The notes under the pieces were generated by a model, which was not told where the DNA came from, did no database searches, and worked only from the letters and a program-made list of their open reading frames with translations. The translations under genes and the position numbers were made by a program. DNA of 64,000 nucleotides from Streptomyces sp. NBC_01016 (GTDB taxonomy: Bacteria; Actinomycetota; Actinomycetes; Streptomycetales; Streptomycetaceae): positions 62,001-126,000 of the forward strand of contig NZ_JAPEOQ010000002.1 in assembly GCF_026341035.1 (NCBI RefSeq). The letters are read 5' to 3'. This document shows positions 51,170 through 61,040 of the stretch, one piece after another. The first letter of the stretch is position 1, and every line of letters begins with the position of its first letter.

Positions 51170-51200
51170 GAAGTACGTAGCCGTCACAGGAGTTGCCCGT

Positions 51201-52709
<1,509 letters not shown>

Positions 52710-52805
52710 GGGCCCTGCGCAGTCCGGAGTACGGACAGTTCGCTGTGAACTTCAGCGCTCCGGCTGCGGTTCCCGTACGTAGGGGATGAACCGGGCAGCG
52801 TAAGC

Positions 52806-52851
52806 CGACTCCCGTGAGGGCCTTGGATAGCAAGGTCATTCACGGGAGTCG
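52806..52851 (+). terminator. Hairpin after mmsA, probable terminator
   Basis: CGACTCCCGTGA pairs exactly with TCACGGGAGTCG, and inside this stem GGCCTTG pairs with CAAGGTC (one wobble). It lies 97 bases after the mmsA stop. There is no T run, common for Streptomyces terminators. It might also be a leader element of the permease gene at 53009. Confidence 0.6.
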
Positions 52852-53008
52852 CTGCATCTATCCCGGACGACTTTGCGAACACCTAAAGAATCGCGTGCAG
52901 TTGGCGCAAGCGGTGGTGCGGATTCCGAAGGCGAACAGGCGTTGACGTTCGGATATCGGCGAGGTTGCATGACGCCTCCCTGTCGCACGAGCCGATCGGA
53001 TCCGCTTC

Positions 53009-54400
53009 ATGACCGACACGCTTCGCCCCGTCGCCGCCCCGTCCCCGCCAGAGGCGGCACCCCAGGAGCAGAAGCTCAAGCGTTCCATCGGCGTCGTCGG
53101 AGGCACCCTGCTCACGCTGTCCTGCGTGACGCCCGCCTCCTCGCTCTTCGTCGTCGTCCCCGACCTGTTCGGCAGCCTCGGCACCGCCACCGCGCTCACC
53201 ATCGCCGTCGGCTCGCTGATCTGTATCGGCGTCGCCTTCCTCTACTCGGAGCTGGGCACCCTCATCCCCAGCGCGGGCGGCGAGTACGCCATGGTGTCGA
53301 CGCTGGCCGGGCGCCTGGCGGGCTGGCTGGTCTTCGTCCTGTCCCTGCTGGTCGTCTTCATCGTGCCGCCGGTGATCGCGATGGGCACGGCCGACTACCT
53401 GGAGCCGCTGATCCACCTCGACCCGGCGATGGCGGGCGCGGGCGTGATGCTGCTGTCCACCCTCGCGGGCCTGCTCGACCTGCGCGCCAACGCGTGGATC
53501 ACCGGCATCTTCCTCGTCCTTGAGGTCATCGCGGCGGCCCTCGTCGCGGTCCTCGGCTTCGCGCACGCCGAGCGCGGTGTCGGCTCGCTCGGCTCGATGC
53601 AGGTCGCGGGCGCGAACGGACACACGGACGCGGTGACGGGCATGCTCGTGGTCTCCGGCCTCGCCATCGCCCTCTTCGTCACCCAGGGCTTCTCCACCGC
53701 CGTCTACCTCTCCGAGGAACTGGAGAACCCGCGCAAGTCCGTGGCCCGCACGGTCCTCGCCACGCTCGCCATCTCCACCGTCGTCATCCTCGTCCCGGTC
53801 GTCGCGATCACGATGGGCGCGAAGGACATCTCGGCGCTCACCTCGGGCGACATCAGCACCATGGTCGTGGCCTGGTCGAACTCGGCGGTCGGCGCGTTCG
53901 TCTCGCTCTGCGTCGCGCTCGCCATCATCAACGCGGGCATCGTCATGGTCATCCAGAACTCCCGCGTCCTGTTCGCCTCGGCCCGCGACAAGGCCTGGCC
54001 GGGACCGGTCAACAACGCGCTGTCCCGGCTCGGCCGCTTCGGCTCGCCGTGGGTCGCGACCCTGGCCGTCGGCGTCCCCGGCGCGGCCCTCTGCTTCGTC
54101 AACCTCGACACCCTGTACGGCGTGACGGGCGTCTCCGTCACCGGCATGTACCTGCTGGTCGCGGTGGCCGCCCTGTTCGCCCGCCGCGGCGCCCACAAGG
54201 ACAGGACGGCCTGGCGGATGCCCCTGTGGCCGGGGATCCCCGTGGTCCTGATCGCGCTGATGATCTACATCCTGATCGAACAGGAGGTCACGTACCTGCT
54301 GTGGACGGGCGGCATCATGGCGGTGGCGACGCTGTACTGGGCCTTCTACCTGAGGCCGAGGCAGGAGACGCGGTGGTTGGTGTCGGTCCCGACCGATTGA
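53009..54400 (+). CDS. APC-superfamily amino acid/polyamine permease
   Basis: A 463-residue transporter with 12 hydrophobic helices. SIGVVGGTLLTLSCVTPASS in helix 1 and YSELGTLIPSAGGEYAMVS in helix 2-3 are family features of proton-coupled amino acid uptake proteins, as is FSTAVYLSEELENPRKSV in the middle. Substrate not known. The ribosome site before ATG 53009 is weak. It stands between the iol operon and a convergent Gfo/Idh gene, and there is no clear link to inositol. Confidence 0.85.
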   Translation: MTDTLRPVAAPSPPEAAPQEQKLKRSIGVVGGTLLTLSCVTPASSLFVVVPDLFGSLGTATALTIAVGSLICIGVAFLYSELGTLIPSAGGEYAMVSTLAGRLAGWLVFVLSLLVVFIVPPVIAMGTADYLEPLIHLDPAMAGAGVMLLSTLAGLLDLRANAWITGIFLVLEVIAAALVAVLGFAHAERGVGSLGSMQVAGANGHTDAVTGMLVVSGLAIALFVTQGFSTAVYLSEELENPRKSVARTVLATLAISTVVILVPVVAITMGAKDISALTSGDISTMVVAWSNSAVGAFVSLCVALAIINAGIVMVIQNSRVLFASARDKAWPGPVNNALSRLGRFGSPWVATLAVGVPGAALCFVNLDTLYGVTGVSVTGMYLLVAVAALFARRGAHKDRTAWRMPLWPGIPVVLIALMIYILIEQEVTYLLWTGGIMAVATLYWAFYLRPRQETRWLVSVPTD

Positions 54401-54422
54401 TTCGACTCGATCCCCGAGGCCG

Positions 54423-55742
54423 TCACCACAGCTGACCGGTCTCCACCGGGAGGCCGGTCGCCAACGACGAGTTGCCGGCCACGCCCACCGCCAGGGCAAG
54501 CGCCCCGTCGCGGGCCGTGGCGCCCTTCCCCGCGGCCGGCGCCGCGCCCTCGTCGGAGCCGTCGCCCAGGGGTCCGAAAAGCTCCTTCAGCATGCGGAGG
54601 TCCCCGCCGCCGTGGGAGCCCGCCGACCACTCGTACGGGATCTCCCGCGGTGCCTCCCACAGCGGGCGCAGCAGGATCGACGTGCGGCCGGGGCGGTCCA
54701 TGACCACTCCGCCGTGCGACGCCCCCGCCCCGCCGGAGGCAACCCGTGGGGGCTGCCACGTGTTCTCCTCGACCTCCAGCTCCAGGCGTCCGGCCGTGCC
54801 GTTGAACATCACCCGGTAGCCCTCCCAGGGGGAGTACGCCGTGAGGTGGTACGTCATCGTGGCCCCGGAGTCGTAGCGGACCAGGACCGAGAGGTCGTCC
54901 TCGACGTCGATGGCGTCGCCGAAGACGTTGCGGTCGCGGACGTAGTCGGAGTCGCCCGCCGCTTCCGCTTCCACGTAGAGGGACTTGAGGTGCGGGTCGT
55001 CGGCGAGGTGGATGGCGTATGGGTCGTTGGAGGCCTCGGACGAGCCGTGTGCGCGGACGTAGTCGCGGCGGAGGCCGGTTCGCTCGCCGTTGTCGCGGCC
55101 GTAGAAGACGAGGCCGCCCTCCGCGTACACGCGTGAAGGGGCCGCGCCCAGCCACCAGTTGACCAGGTCGAAGTGGTGGCCCGACTTGTGGACGAGGAGG
55201 CCGCCGCTGTGCTGCTTCTCGCGGTGCCAGCGGCGGAAGTAGTCGGCGCCGTGGCGGACGTCGAGGAGCCATTCGAAGTGGACGGAGCGGATTTCGCCGA
55301 TCGCGCCGTCGTGCAGCAGCTGCCAGACCTTCTCGTGGGCCGGGTTGTAGCGGTAGTTGAAGCCGACGGAGAGCTCGCCGCCGGTGCGGTCCACCGTTTC
55401 GAGGATCGAGCGGCACTTCTCCGCGTCCGTCGTCATCGGCTTCTCCGTGACGACGCGGCAGCCCGCTTCGAGGGCCGTGTTGATGTACGTGTGGTGGGTC
55501 GCGTCGACCGTGGTGACGAGGACCTCGTCGATCCGGTGCGTGCGCAGGGCCTGCGCGAAGTCGCTCGGGTCGCAGGCGGCCGCCTCCGGTGCGCCGAGCT
55601 CCGCGAGCACCCGGTTGTGGTGGGCGATACGGGTCGGGCTCGGGTCCGCGAGGAGGGCTACGTCGTAGTGGGGGCGGGCGCCCAGGGCCTTGGTGTACAT
55701 CTGGGCACGGTGGCCGGTACCGATGATCGCGGCGCGCTTCAT
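54423..55742 (-). CDS. Gfo/Idh/MocA-family oxidoreductase
   Basis: A 439-residue NAD(P)-dependent oxidoreductase. The Rossmann motif AAIIGTGHRAQMY lies at the start, VVTEKPMTTD near 98 is the family EKP motif, and NYRYNPAHEKVWQLL with SGGLLVHKSGHHFDLVNWW follow. It is longer than usual, with an extra C-terminal Gly/Ala-rich part. Last gene of the six-gene ABC import operon, five bases after the lacI stop. It probably oxidises the imported sugar or a product, such as a disaccharide or amino sugar. Confidence 0.85.
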   Translation of the reverse strand: MKRAAIIGTGHRAQMYTKALGARPHYDVALLADPSPTRIAHHNRVLAELGAPEAAACDPSDFAQALRTHRIDEVLVTTVDATHHTYINTALEAGCRVVTEKPMTTDAEKCRSILETVDRTGGELSVGFNYRYNPAHEKVWQLLHDGAIGEIRSVHFEWLLDVRHGADYFRRWHREKQHSGGLLVHKSGHHFDLVNWWLGAAPSRVYAEGGLVFYGRDNGERTGLRRDYVRAHGSSEASNDPYAIHLADDPHLKSLYVEAEAAGDSDYVRDRNVFGDAIDVEDDLSVLVRYDSGATMTYHLTAYSPWEGYRVMFNGTAGRLELEVEENTWQPPRVASGGAGASHGGVVMDRPGRTSILLRPLWEAPREIPYEWSAGSHGGGDLRMLKELFGPLGDGSDEGAAPAAGKGATARDGALALAVGVAGNSSLATGLPVETGQLW

Positions 55743-55747
55743 GGAGG

Positions 55748-56767
55748 TCAGGATTCCTTTCGGGGGGCTGGGCCTGTGGAGCGGCGGACTATCAACTCGC
55801 TGTCCAGGGTGAGCTCTTCGGGTACGCGGCTCGGGTCGTCGAGGAGTCGCAGCATCAGGTCGACGGCGCGTTCGCCGAGCGCGTCGAGCGGGATGCGGAC
55901 CGAGGTGAGGGCGGGGGTGGCCGTGGTGGCGAGGAGGGTGTCGTCGGCGCCGACGACGCTCACGTCGTCCGGGACGCGGACCCCGCGGTCGGCGAGGCGG
56001 GAGAGTACCCCCAGTGCCATCAGGTCGTTGTGTGCGACGATCGCCGTCGCGCCCGCCGCCAGGGCCAGGTCGGCGACCTGCGCGCCCGTGTGGAACTTGG
56101 GCTCGTGCGGGCCGAACTCGGTTACTTTCAGCTCCAGTTGCTCGGCCGCGTAACGGACCGCGTGGCCGCGCTGCTCGCTCGACCAGGAGTTGCGGGCCCC
56201 CAGGATCAGGGCGAGGTGGCGGTGGCCGAGCGCGTGCAGATGCGCCACGGCCTGGCGCAGGCCGTCCTCGCTGGGCGCGACCACGGACGACACGCCGGAC
56301 ACGCTCCGATTCACGGCGACGCTCGGCACCTGCCGGACGACTTCGCCGAGCCGGGCGCCGTCCATCCTCGGGGCGACGAGCAGCAGCCCGTCCACCTGGC
56401 GGGCCAGCGTCAGCGCCAACTCGTACTCGTCGTCGGGGTGTTCGTCGGTGTCCGCGAGGAACACGGCGTAGTCCTTGCGGCGGGCGCGGGCCTGGACGGC
56501 CTTCACGATCACCGCGAAGAACGGATTGGCGATGTCGGGCACGATGAGGCCGAGCGTGCGGGTTCGCCCTTCGGCGAGGGAGCGGGCGATGCGGCTGGGG
56601 CGGTAGCCGAGCCGTTCCGCTGCCGCGAGGACCCGGGCGCGGGTGTCCGGCCGGACCTGGTGCGGGGAGGCGAAGCAGCGGCTGACGGTGGAGGGCGAGA
56701 CACCGGCCGCGTCCGCGACATCTTCGGCGCTGGGGGCTGCGCCGCTTGACCGGTCGTTACTGCGCAT
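55748..56767 (-). CDS. LacI-family repressor of the ABC sugar operon
   Basis: A 339-residue LacI regulator: helix-turn-helix DVADAAGVSPSTVSRCF, hinge YRPSRIARSLA, then an effector domain with LHALGHRHLALILGARNS and PDDVSVVGADDTLL. ATG 56767 is chosen, with GAGGGGAC ahead. It is the fifth gene of the operon, so it would be expressed with the transporter it controls. The CTGCGAGCGCTCGCAG palindrome upstream of the binding-protein gene is its likely site. Confidence 0.87.
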   Translation of the reverse strand: MRSNDRSSGAAPSAEDVADAAGVSPSTVSRCFASPHQVRPDTRARVLAAAERLGYRPSRIARSLAEGRTRTLGLIVPDIANPFFAVIVKAVQARARRKDYAVFLADTDEHPDDEYELALTLARQVDGLLLVAPRMDGARLGEVVRQVPSVAVNRSVSGVSSVVAPSEDGLRQAVAHLHALGHRHLALILGARNSWSSEQRGHAVRYAAEQLELKVTEFGPHEPKFHTGAQVADLALAAGATAIVAHNDLMALGVLSRLADRGVRVPDDVSVVGADDTLLATTATPALTSVRIPLDALGERAVDLMLRLLDDPSRVPEELTLDSELIVRRSTGPAPRKES

Positions 56768-56778
56768 GGCGTGTCCCC

Positions 56779-57471
56779 TCACGTGGTCGTTTTCGCGAGT
56801 GCGCCACGGGTGGGCGGGTTTGCGTCGGCGGGTGTCGTCGCGTCGTGGTTTGCGCCCCGCGGCGGAGCCGCAGATCGACACTGCCCCGCGCCCCTGGGGC
56901 GTCGGTCCACCGCCACTGCCGCAAGTGCCAGCACACCCGTCACCAGTGGTGCCAGGATCGTCAACTGCCAGACGCAGACCGCCGATACGAGGACCGCCCC
57001 CGCGAGCATCGCCGAGCCCCGCGGATCCCGCCCGGGCCGCGCCCAGCGACCCGTCGAGGACCAGGTGGACGCCATCCGGACCTGGTACACGACCACCGAT
57101 CCCGCCGCTCCCGCGATCACCAGCGCGAGCAGCCAGAAGAACGGCAGGTCACCCGCGGACGCGGCCAGGCGCAGGTCCGCGCCCAGGAAGCCGAGGACCG
57201 CAAGGCCCACCGTCCCCACCGCGGAGCCGCCCGGCAGCGCCGCCCGCCAGTCCGCCGCGAACCGGCGGGCCGTGCCGGGCGACGGGCCGTCCGGCACACA
57301 GCGACGTACCGCCGCGCAGCCCGCCGCCATCGCCGCCGGCCACGTGACCAGCAGCAGGGAGCCCGCCGCCACCAGCAGACCGATCCACAGCACCTCCGCG
57401 AAGAGCGTGAACCGCTCGCCGTACGGGGTGTCGCGCCGCGTCACCGTGCCCGTGCCGGTCATCCCGCTCAT
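56779..57471 (-). CDS. YesL/DUF624-like membrane protein
   Basis: A 230-residue protein with five or six hydrophobic helices. The N-terminal part FTLFAEVLWIGLLVAAGSLL, then WPAAMAAGCAAVRRCV, matches the layout of YesL (DUF624) proteins that commonly sit beside CUT1 sugar importers. The C-terminal tail is polar and Thr/Ala-rich. ATG 57471 overlaps the stop of the upstream permease. Role unknown; perhaps helps assembly or control of the transporter. Confidence 0.7.
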   Translation of the reverse strand: MSGMTGTGTVTRRDTPYGERFTLFAEVLWIGLLVAAGSLLLVTWPAAMAAGCAAVRRCVPDGPSPGTARRFAADWRAALPGGSAVGTVGLAVLGFLGADLRLAASAGDLPFFWLLALVIAGAAGSVVVYQVRMASTWSSTGRWARPGRDPRGSAMLAGAVLVSAVCVWQLTILAPLVTGVLALAAVAVDRRPRGAGQCRSAAPPRGANHDATTPADANPPTRGALAKTTT

Positions 57472-58334
57472 CCCTTCATTCCGGACGTCGACGCGCCCTC
57501 GATCAGCAGCCGTTGGAACGCGATGAAGAAGGCGATCACCGGGAGGAGCGAGAGGACCGACATGCCGAGCATCGCCCCGTAGTCCTGGCTGCTCGTCGAG
57601 TCGACGAACAGGCGGAGCGCCACCGGCAGCGGGTACTTCTCCGGTGACTGGAGGTAGACGAGCGGTGCGAAGAAGTCGTTCCAGGACCAGATGAAGGTGA
57701 AGATCGCCGTGGTGATGAGCGCCGGGCGCAGCAGCGGAAGGACGATGTGGCCGAAGATGCGGAAGTGGCCGCAGCCGTCGATCAGCGCCGCCTCGTCGAG
57801 GCTGCGCGGCAGGTTGCGTACGAACTGCACCATCAGGAACACGAAGAACGCGTCCGTGGCGAGGAACTTGCCGAGCAGTAGCGGGACGTAGGTGTCGACC
57901 AGGCCCACCTTCTGGAACATCGTGTACTGCGGAATGAGCAGCAGGTGTGTCGGCAGCAGGATCGTGCCGATCATCACCGCGAACATCGCCCCGCGTCCCC
58001 GGAACCGCAGCCGGGCGAAGGCGTAGGCCGCGATCGAGCACGACAGTACGTTGCCGATCACCGAACCCACGGCGAGTACAAGGGAGTTGGCGAAGAAGCG
58101 CCACGCCGGGACCTCGGCGATCCCGTCGAGCGCCGTGCCGAATCCGCTCCAACTGAGCTGGGACGGGAGGATGTTGAAGCTGGAGATGATCTCGTCGGCG
58201 GGCTTCACGGAGGCCGTGAACACCCAGACCACGGGATAGAGGAGGACCAGGAGCAGGGCGATCGCGCCCGCGTGCCAGGTCAGGGAGCGGGTCCGCAGTG
58301 TCCGAAGGGCCGCATTCGGCGTCGTCGTAGCCAT
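57468..58334 (-). CDS. ABC sugar permease, MalG type
   Basis: A 288-residue inner-membrane permease of the CUT1 family with six helices. The coupling-loop motif EAALIDGCGHFRIFGHIVLP (about 190-210) that contacts the ATPase is clear. ATG 58334 has GAGGAG at good distance; GTG 58340 in frame overlaps the previous stop. It pairs with the MalF-type permease upstream. No ATPase gene is in the operon; a shared MsiK-type ATPase elsewhere in the genome would be expected. Confidence 0.9.
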   Translation of the reverse strand: MATTTPNAALRTLRTRSLTWHAGAIALLLVLLYPVVWVFTASVKPADEIISSFNILPSQLSWSGFGTALDGIAEVPAWRFFANSLVLAVGSVIGNVLSCSIAAYAFARLRFRGRGAMFAVMIGTILLPTHLLLIPQYTMFQKVGLVDTYVPLLLGKFLATDAFFVFLMVQFVRNLPRSLDEAALIDGCGHFRIFGHIVLPLLRPALITTAIFTFIWSWNDFFAPLVYLQSPEKYPLPVALRLFVDSTSSQDYGAMLGMSVLSLLPVIAFFIAFQRLLIEGASTSGMKG

Positions 58335-58336
58335 CG

Positions 58337-59308
58337 TCACTTCTCCTCGCCCGCGTAGTGGACCCAGCGGCCCGAAGTCTTGAAGAGCACCGCGGTGATC
58401 ACGCCGACGACCAGGAGCAGCACCCAGGTCAGGGCCGCCGCGTAGCCCATCCGGAAGTCGTTGAAGCCGAGTTCGTACAGGTACATCGAGTAGACGTGGG
58501 TGGAGCCCGCGGGCCCGCCTGTGCCGTTGGAGAGCACGAACGCCGAGTTGAACATCTGGAAGGCGTGCACCATCTCGAGGACCAGGTTGAAGAAGATCAC
58601 CGGGGACAGCATGGGGACCGTCACCGAGAGGAAGCGGCGCCAGGGGCCCGCCCCGTCGATCTCCGCCGCCTCGAACAGCTCCTTCGGTATCTGCTGGAGC
58701 GCCGCCAGGAAGATGACCATCGGCGCGCCGAACTGCCAGACCGACAGCGCGACCAGGGACATCAGCGACCAGTCGGGGTTGGAGATCCAGCCGCCCGTGT
58801 GGATCCCGAAGGTGCCGAGGAACTGGTCGACGACGCTGCCGGTGGAGAACAGCAGCCGCCACACGATGGCCGCGCCGACGCTCGCCCCGATCAGGGACGG
58901 CATGTAGAAGGCGGCCCGGTAGAAGTTGCGGCCCTTGCGCCGGGTGTGGAGGAGCAGGGCGACACCGAGCGCGGCGATCAGCTTCAGCGGCGTCGCCACC
59001 ACTACGTAGAGCAGCGTCACGCCGACGGTGTCCCGGACCTCGGGGTCGTCGAACAGGATGCGCTTGTAGTTGTCGAGGCCGATCCAGCGCGGCGAGTCGA
59101 ACAGGTTGTAGTCCGTGAACGACATGTAGAGCGAGAACAGCATCGGCCCGACCGTCAGCACGGCCGCGCCGATCATCCACGGCGTGAGGAAGACGTACGC
59201 GGAGCGGTCGTTCGTGCCCCGGCGGCGGCGCTTGGCGGGGCTGGTCGAGGGGGAGTCGCCGCGGCGTGCGCGGGGTATCGCGGCGTCGGTCGTCGTCGTA
59301 GAGGCCAT
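58337..59308 (-). CDS. ABC sugar permease, MalF type
   Basis: A 323-residue CUT1 permease with six helices after a basic cytoplasmic start (PAKRRRRGTNDRSAYVFLTP). The coupling motif EAAEIDGAGPWRRFLSVTVP is near 225. ATG 59308 has GGAG six bases ahead. Forms the membrane channel with the following MalG-type protein; the upstream gene encodes their binding protein. Confidence 0.9.
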   Translation of the reverse strand: MASTTTTDAAIPRARRGDSPSTSPAKRRRRGTNDRSAYVFLTPWMIGAAVLTVGPMLFSLYMSFTDYNLFDSPRWIGLDNYKRILFDDPEVRDTVGVTLLYVVVATPLKLIAALGVALLLHTRRKGRNFYRAAFYMPSLIGASVGAAIVWRLLFSTGSVVDQFLGTFGIHTGGWISNPDWSLMSLVALSVWQFGAPMVIFLAALQQIPKELFEAAEIDGAGPWRRFLSVTVPMLSPVIFFNLVLEMVHAFQMFNSAFVLSNGTGGPAGSTHVYSMYLYELGFNDFRMGYAAALTWVLLLVVGVITAVLFKTSGRWVHYAGEEK

Positions 59309-59355
59309 GAGGGCTCCGTACGTTTGCGGGGAGGGGAGGCGAAGGCGGCCGTGCG

Positions 59356-60645
59356 TCAGGCGAGGGTGACCTTGGACTGGTCGAAGTAGAGGTCCACGGC
59401 CTGGTCCACGGAGATGCGGTCGTAGAAGAGCTTCTCGGCGACGCGCTGCAGATAGACGTTGAGCGAGGCCCCGCCGTCGGCCGGGGGCGGCGGGGTCGAC
59501 GCGAGCGTCTTCTCGACCTGCTTCTCGTACGTCTGGACCTGGCGCACCTTCGGGTCGCTGAGATCGGCGGCGCCCTCCTGGCTCGTCGTGGGCGGCATGC
59601 CGATGTTGGTGCCGAGGATCTTGCCCACGCGCCGGTCGTTGATCAGGAAGTTGATGAACTGCGCGGCCTCGCTGAGGTACGGGCTCTTCGCTGCGGCCCC
59701 CAGGAACATGCCCGGCTTGGAGTAGATGCCGGACTTGCTGGTGTCGCTCGGCACATAGCCGAGGCTGAGCTTGCTGCCGCGCATGTCGCTGCGGCCGCCG
59801 ACCTGGTTGTCCCACTCCAGGTTGGAGGCGACGCGGCGGGTGGTGATGGGGTAGCCGGGCAGCGACTCCAGGACGACGTCGGGCCCGCCGAGCGCGCCCT
59901 CCTTGCGCCACTCGTTGACCTTGGTGAAGTAGCGGCGCATGTCGTCGGGGGAGAAGCCGAGTTCGCCGTTCTCCGTCCACATCTGGAGGCCCTGCTGCCG
60001 CATCCAGATCTCGACGCCCAGATAGTTCTGGCCGGGGTTGTCCATGCCGAACTGCTTGTATCTGCCGTACTTGGTCACCTTCAGGGACTGCTCCATGAAG
60101 GTGTCCCAGTCCATCCGCTTCGTCGGCGGGCGGGCCCCCGCCTTGGCCCAGAACTCGGCGTCGTAGTGCAGCGCGACGCTGTTGTGGGAGAGCGGCAGGC
60201 CGACGCGGCGGTCGTTCACCAGGCCCGCCGTGCGCACCGACTCGACCACGGTCGAGGTGTCGATCTCCTTGCCGGAGCCGGCGAGGTCGTTCAGGTCGGC
60301 GAGTACGCCGTGCTCGCCGAGGGTGCGGATCCAGGCGTAGTCGACGTGCATCACGTCGGGCGGGTTGCCGCCCGCGGCGGCGGTGCTGAGCTTCGGCCAG
60401 AAGGAGTCGAAGGCGGCGAAGCTCGACTTCACCTTGATCTTGGGATGTTCTCGCTCGAAGACGGCTATGCACTTGTTGATCAGGTCGGCCCTGCCGCTGT
60501 CGCCCCAGAAGAAATAGCGCAGTGTCACGCTGCCGCCGGCGCCGACGGACCGCGAGGGTCCGCCGCAGGCGGTGAGCGCGGCACCGAGGCCGGAGGCGAG
60601 CAGGGCGGACAGGGTGGTGCGACGGGAGGGGGCGGCACTGCCCAT
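59356..60645 (-). CDS. ABC sugar-binding lipoprotein
   Basis: A 429-residue extracytoplasmic solute-binding protein of the sugar class. The signal MGSAAPSRRTTLSALLASGL ends in the lipobox LTAC, with Cys 27 as anchor; the twin Arg suggests Tat export. The mature part has family features (VTLRYFFWGDSGRADLINKC, PDVMHVDYAWI, GLPLSHNSVALHYD). ATG 60645 follows GGAGG by five bases. First gene of the operon, with a perfect LacI-type palindrome 148 bases upstream. Ligand likely an oligosaccharide. Confidence 0.9.
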   Translation of the reverse strand: MGSAAPSRRTTLSALLASGLGAALTACGGPSRSVGAGGSVTLRYFFWGDSGRADLINKCIAVFEREHPKIKVKSSFAAFDSFWPKLSTAAAGGNPPDVMHVDYAWIRTLGEHGVLADLNDLAGSGKEIDTSTVVESVRTAGLVNDRRVGLPLSHNSVALHYDAEFWAKAGARPPTKRMDWDTFMEQSLKVTKYGRYKQFGMDNPGQNYLGVEIWMRQQGLQMWTENGELGFSPDDMRRYFTKVNEWRKEGALGGPDVVLESLPGYPITTRRVASNLEWDNQVGGRSDMRGSKLSLGYVPSDTSKSGIYSKPGMFLGAAAKSPYLSEAAQFINFLINDRRVGKILGTNIGMPPTTSQEGAADLSDPKVRQVQTYEKQVEKTLASTPPPPADGGASLNVYLQRVAEKLFYDRISVDQAVDLYFDQSKVTLA

Positions 60646-60695
60646 AGGGGGCCTCCACGAGCGGCTCGGCGGTGGGCGCTGTCGAGGGAGGACGT

Positions 60696-60711
60696 TTGCA
60701 TGCGCTCGCAG
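60696..60711. promoter_or_regulatory. Second, imperfect LacI-type box
   Basis: TTGCATGCGCTCGCAG matches the perfect palindrome at 60793 at 13 of 16 positions, including the full right arm GCGCTCGCAG. It lies 97 bases nearer the binding-protein start (60645) and may be an auxiliary operator for the same repressor. Confidence 0.45.
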
Positions 60712-60792
60712 GCCGGTCAATGGGTTGCGCAGCGATTCCCGGAACCAGAAATTCCCACCAACTCCCTTCACCGCACGCCCTCTTGACGAACT

Positions 60793-60808
60793 CTGCGAGC
60801 GCTCGCAG
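60793..60808. promoter_or_regulatory. Perfect 16-bp LacI-type operator
   Basis: CTGCGAGCGCTCGCAG is an exact palindrome with the central AGCGCT of LacI/GalR operators. It lies upstream of the six-gene ABC import operon that includes its own LacI gene. A TTGACG (60784) on the plus strand stands just before it, so a plus-strand promoter here could be affected too. Confidence 0.75.
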
Positions 60809-60837
60809 AATGCCGGGACAACTTCAGCCCCAATTCC

Positions 60838-60883
60838 AGCCCCGCCGGCGTTTGAGGCGCGGGGTCCGGGGCGGAGCCCCGTG
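60838..60883. repeat. Dispersed Streptomyces intergenic repeat
   Basis: AGCCCCGCCGGCGTTTGAGG, then CGCGGGGTCCGGGG and CGGAGCCCCG. It is the best-kept of three copies in the window (others at 37055-37107 and 41643-41692) and folds into two adjacent hairpins. It lies in a divergent promoter region here, while the other copies lie downstream of or between genes. Confidence 0.75.
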
Positions 60884-61040
60884 GCGTAGGACCGGTCGAC
60901 CGGTCGAGTCCGTGGTTCTCGGCGTCGCGGCCACGTACGACACCTGCAGTACCCCGGAGGGACTCGTACGCCCAGGGGAGGGTGGTTGCCTCGGTCCACC
61001 GGATGCGGTGGTTGTCGGTGGTGGCGCCTACCGTTGACCC

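Larger units (their letters stand above)
60646..61040. other. 395-base divergent region with LacI sites and a dispersed repeat
   Basis: It separates the sugar-binding lipoprotein gene (minus) from the hydrolase-ABC fusion gene (plus). It holds two GCGCTCGCAG operator-type boxes (60696-60711 and 60793-60808) and one dispersed repeat (60838-60883). The last 150 bases before ATG 61041 show no ribosome site; TACCGT sits six bases before the ATG. No gene is seen. Confidence 0.6.

Noticed and set aside
52806..52851. tRNA-like fold after mmsA
   Set aside because: It is a single long stem with an inner stem; no anticodon arm, T arm or CCA pattern.
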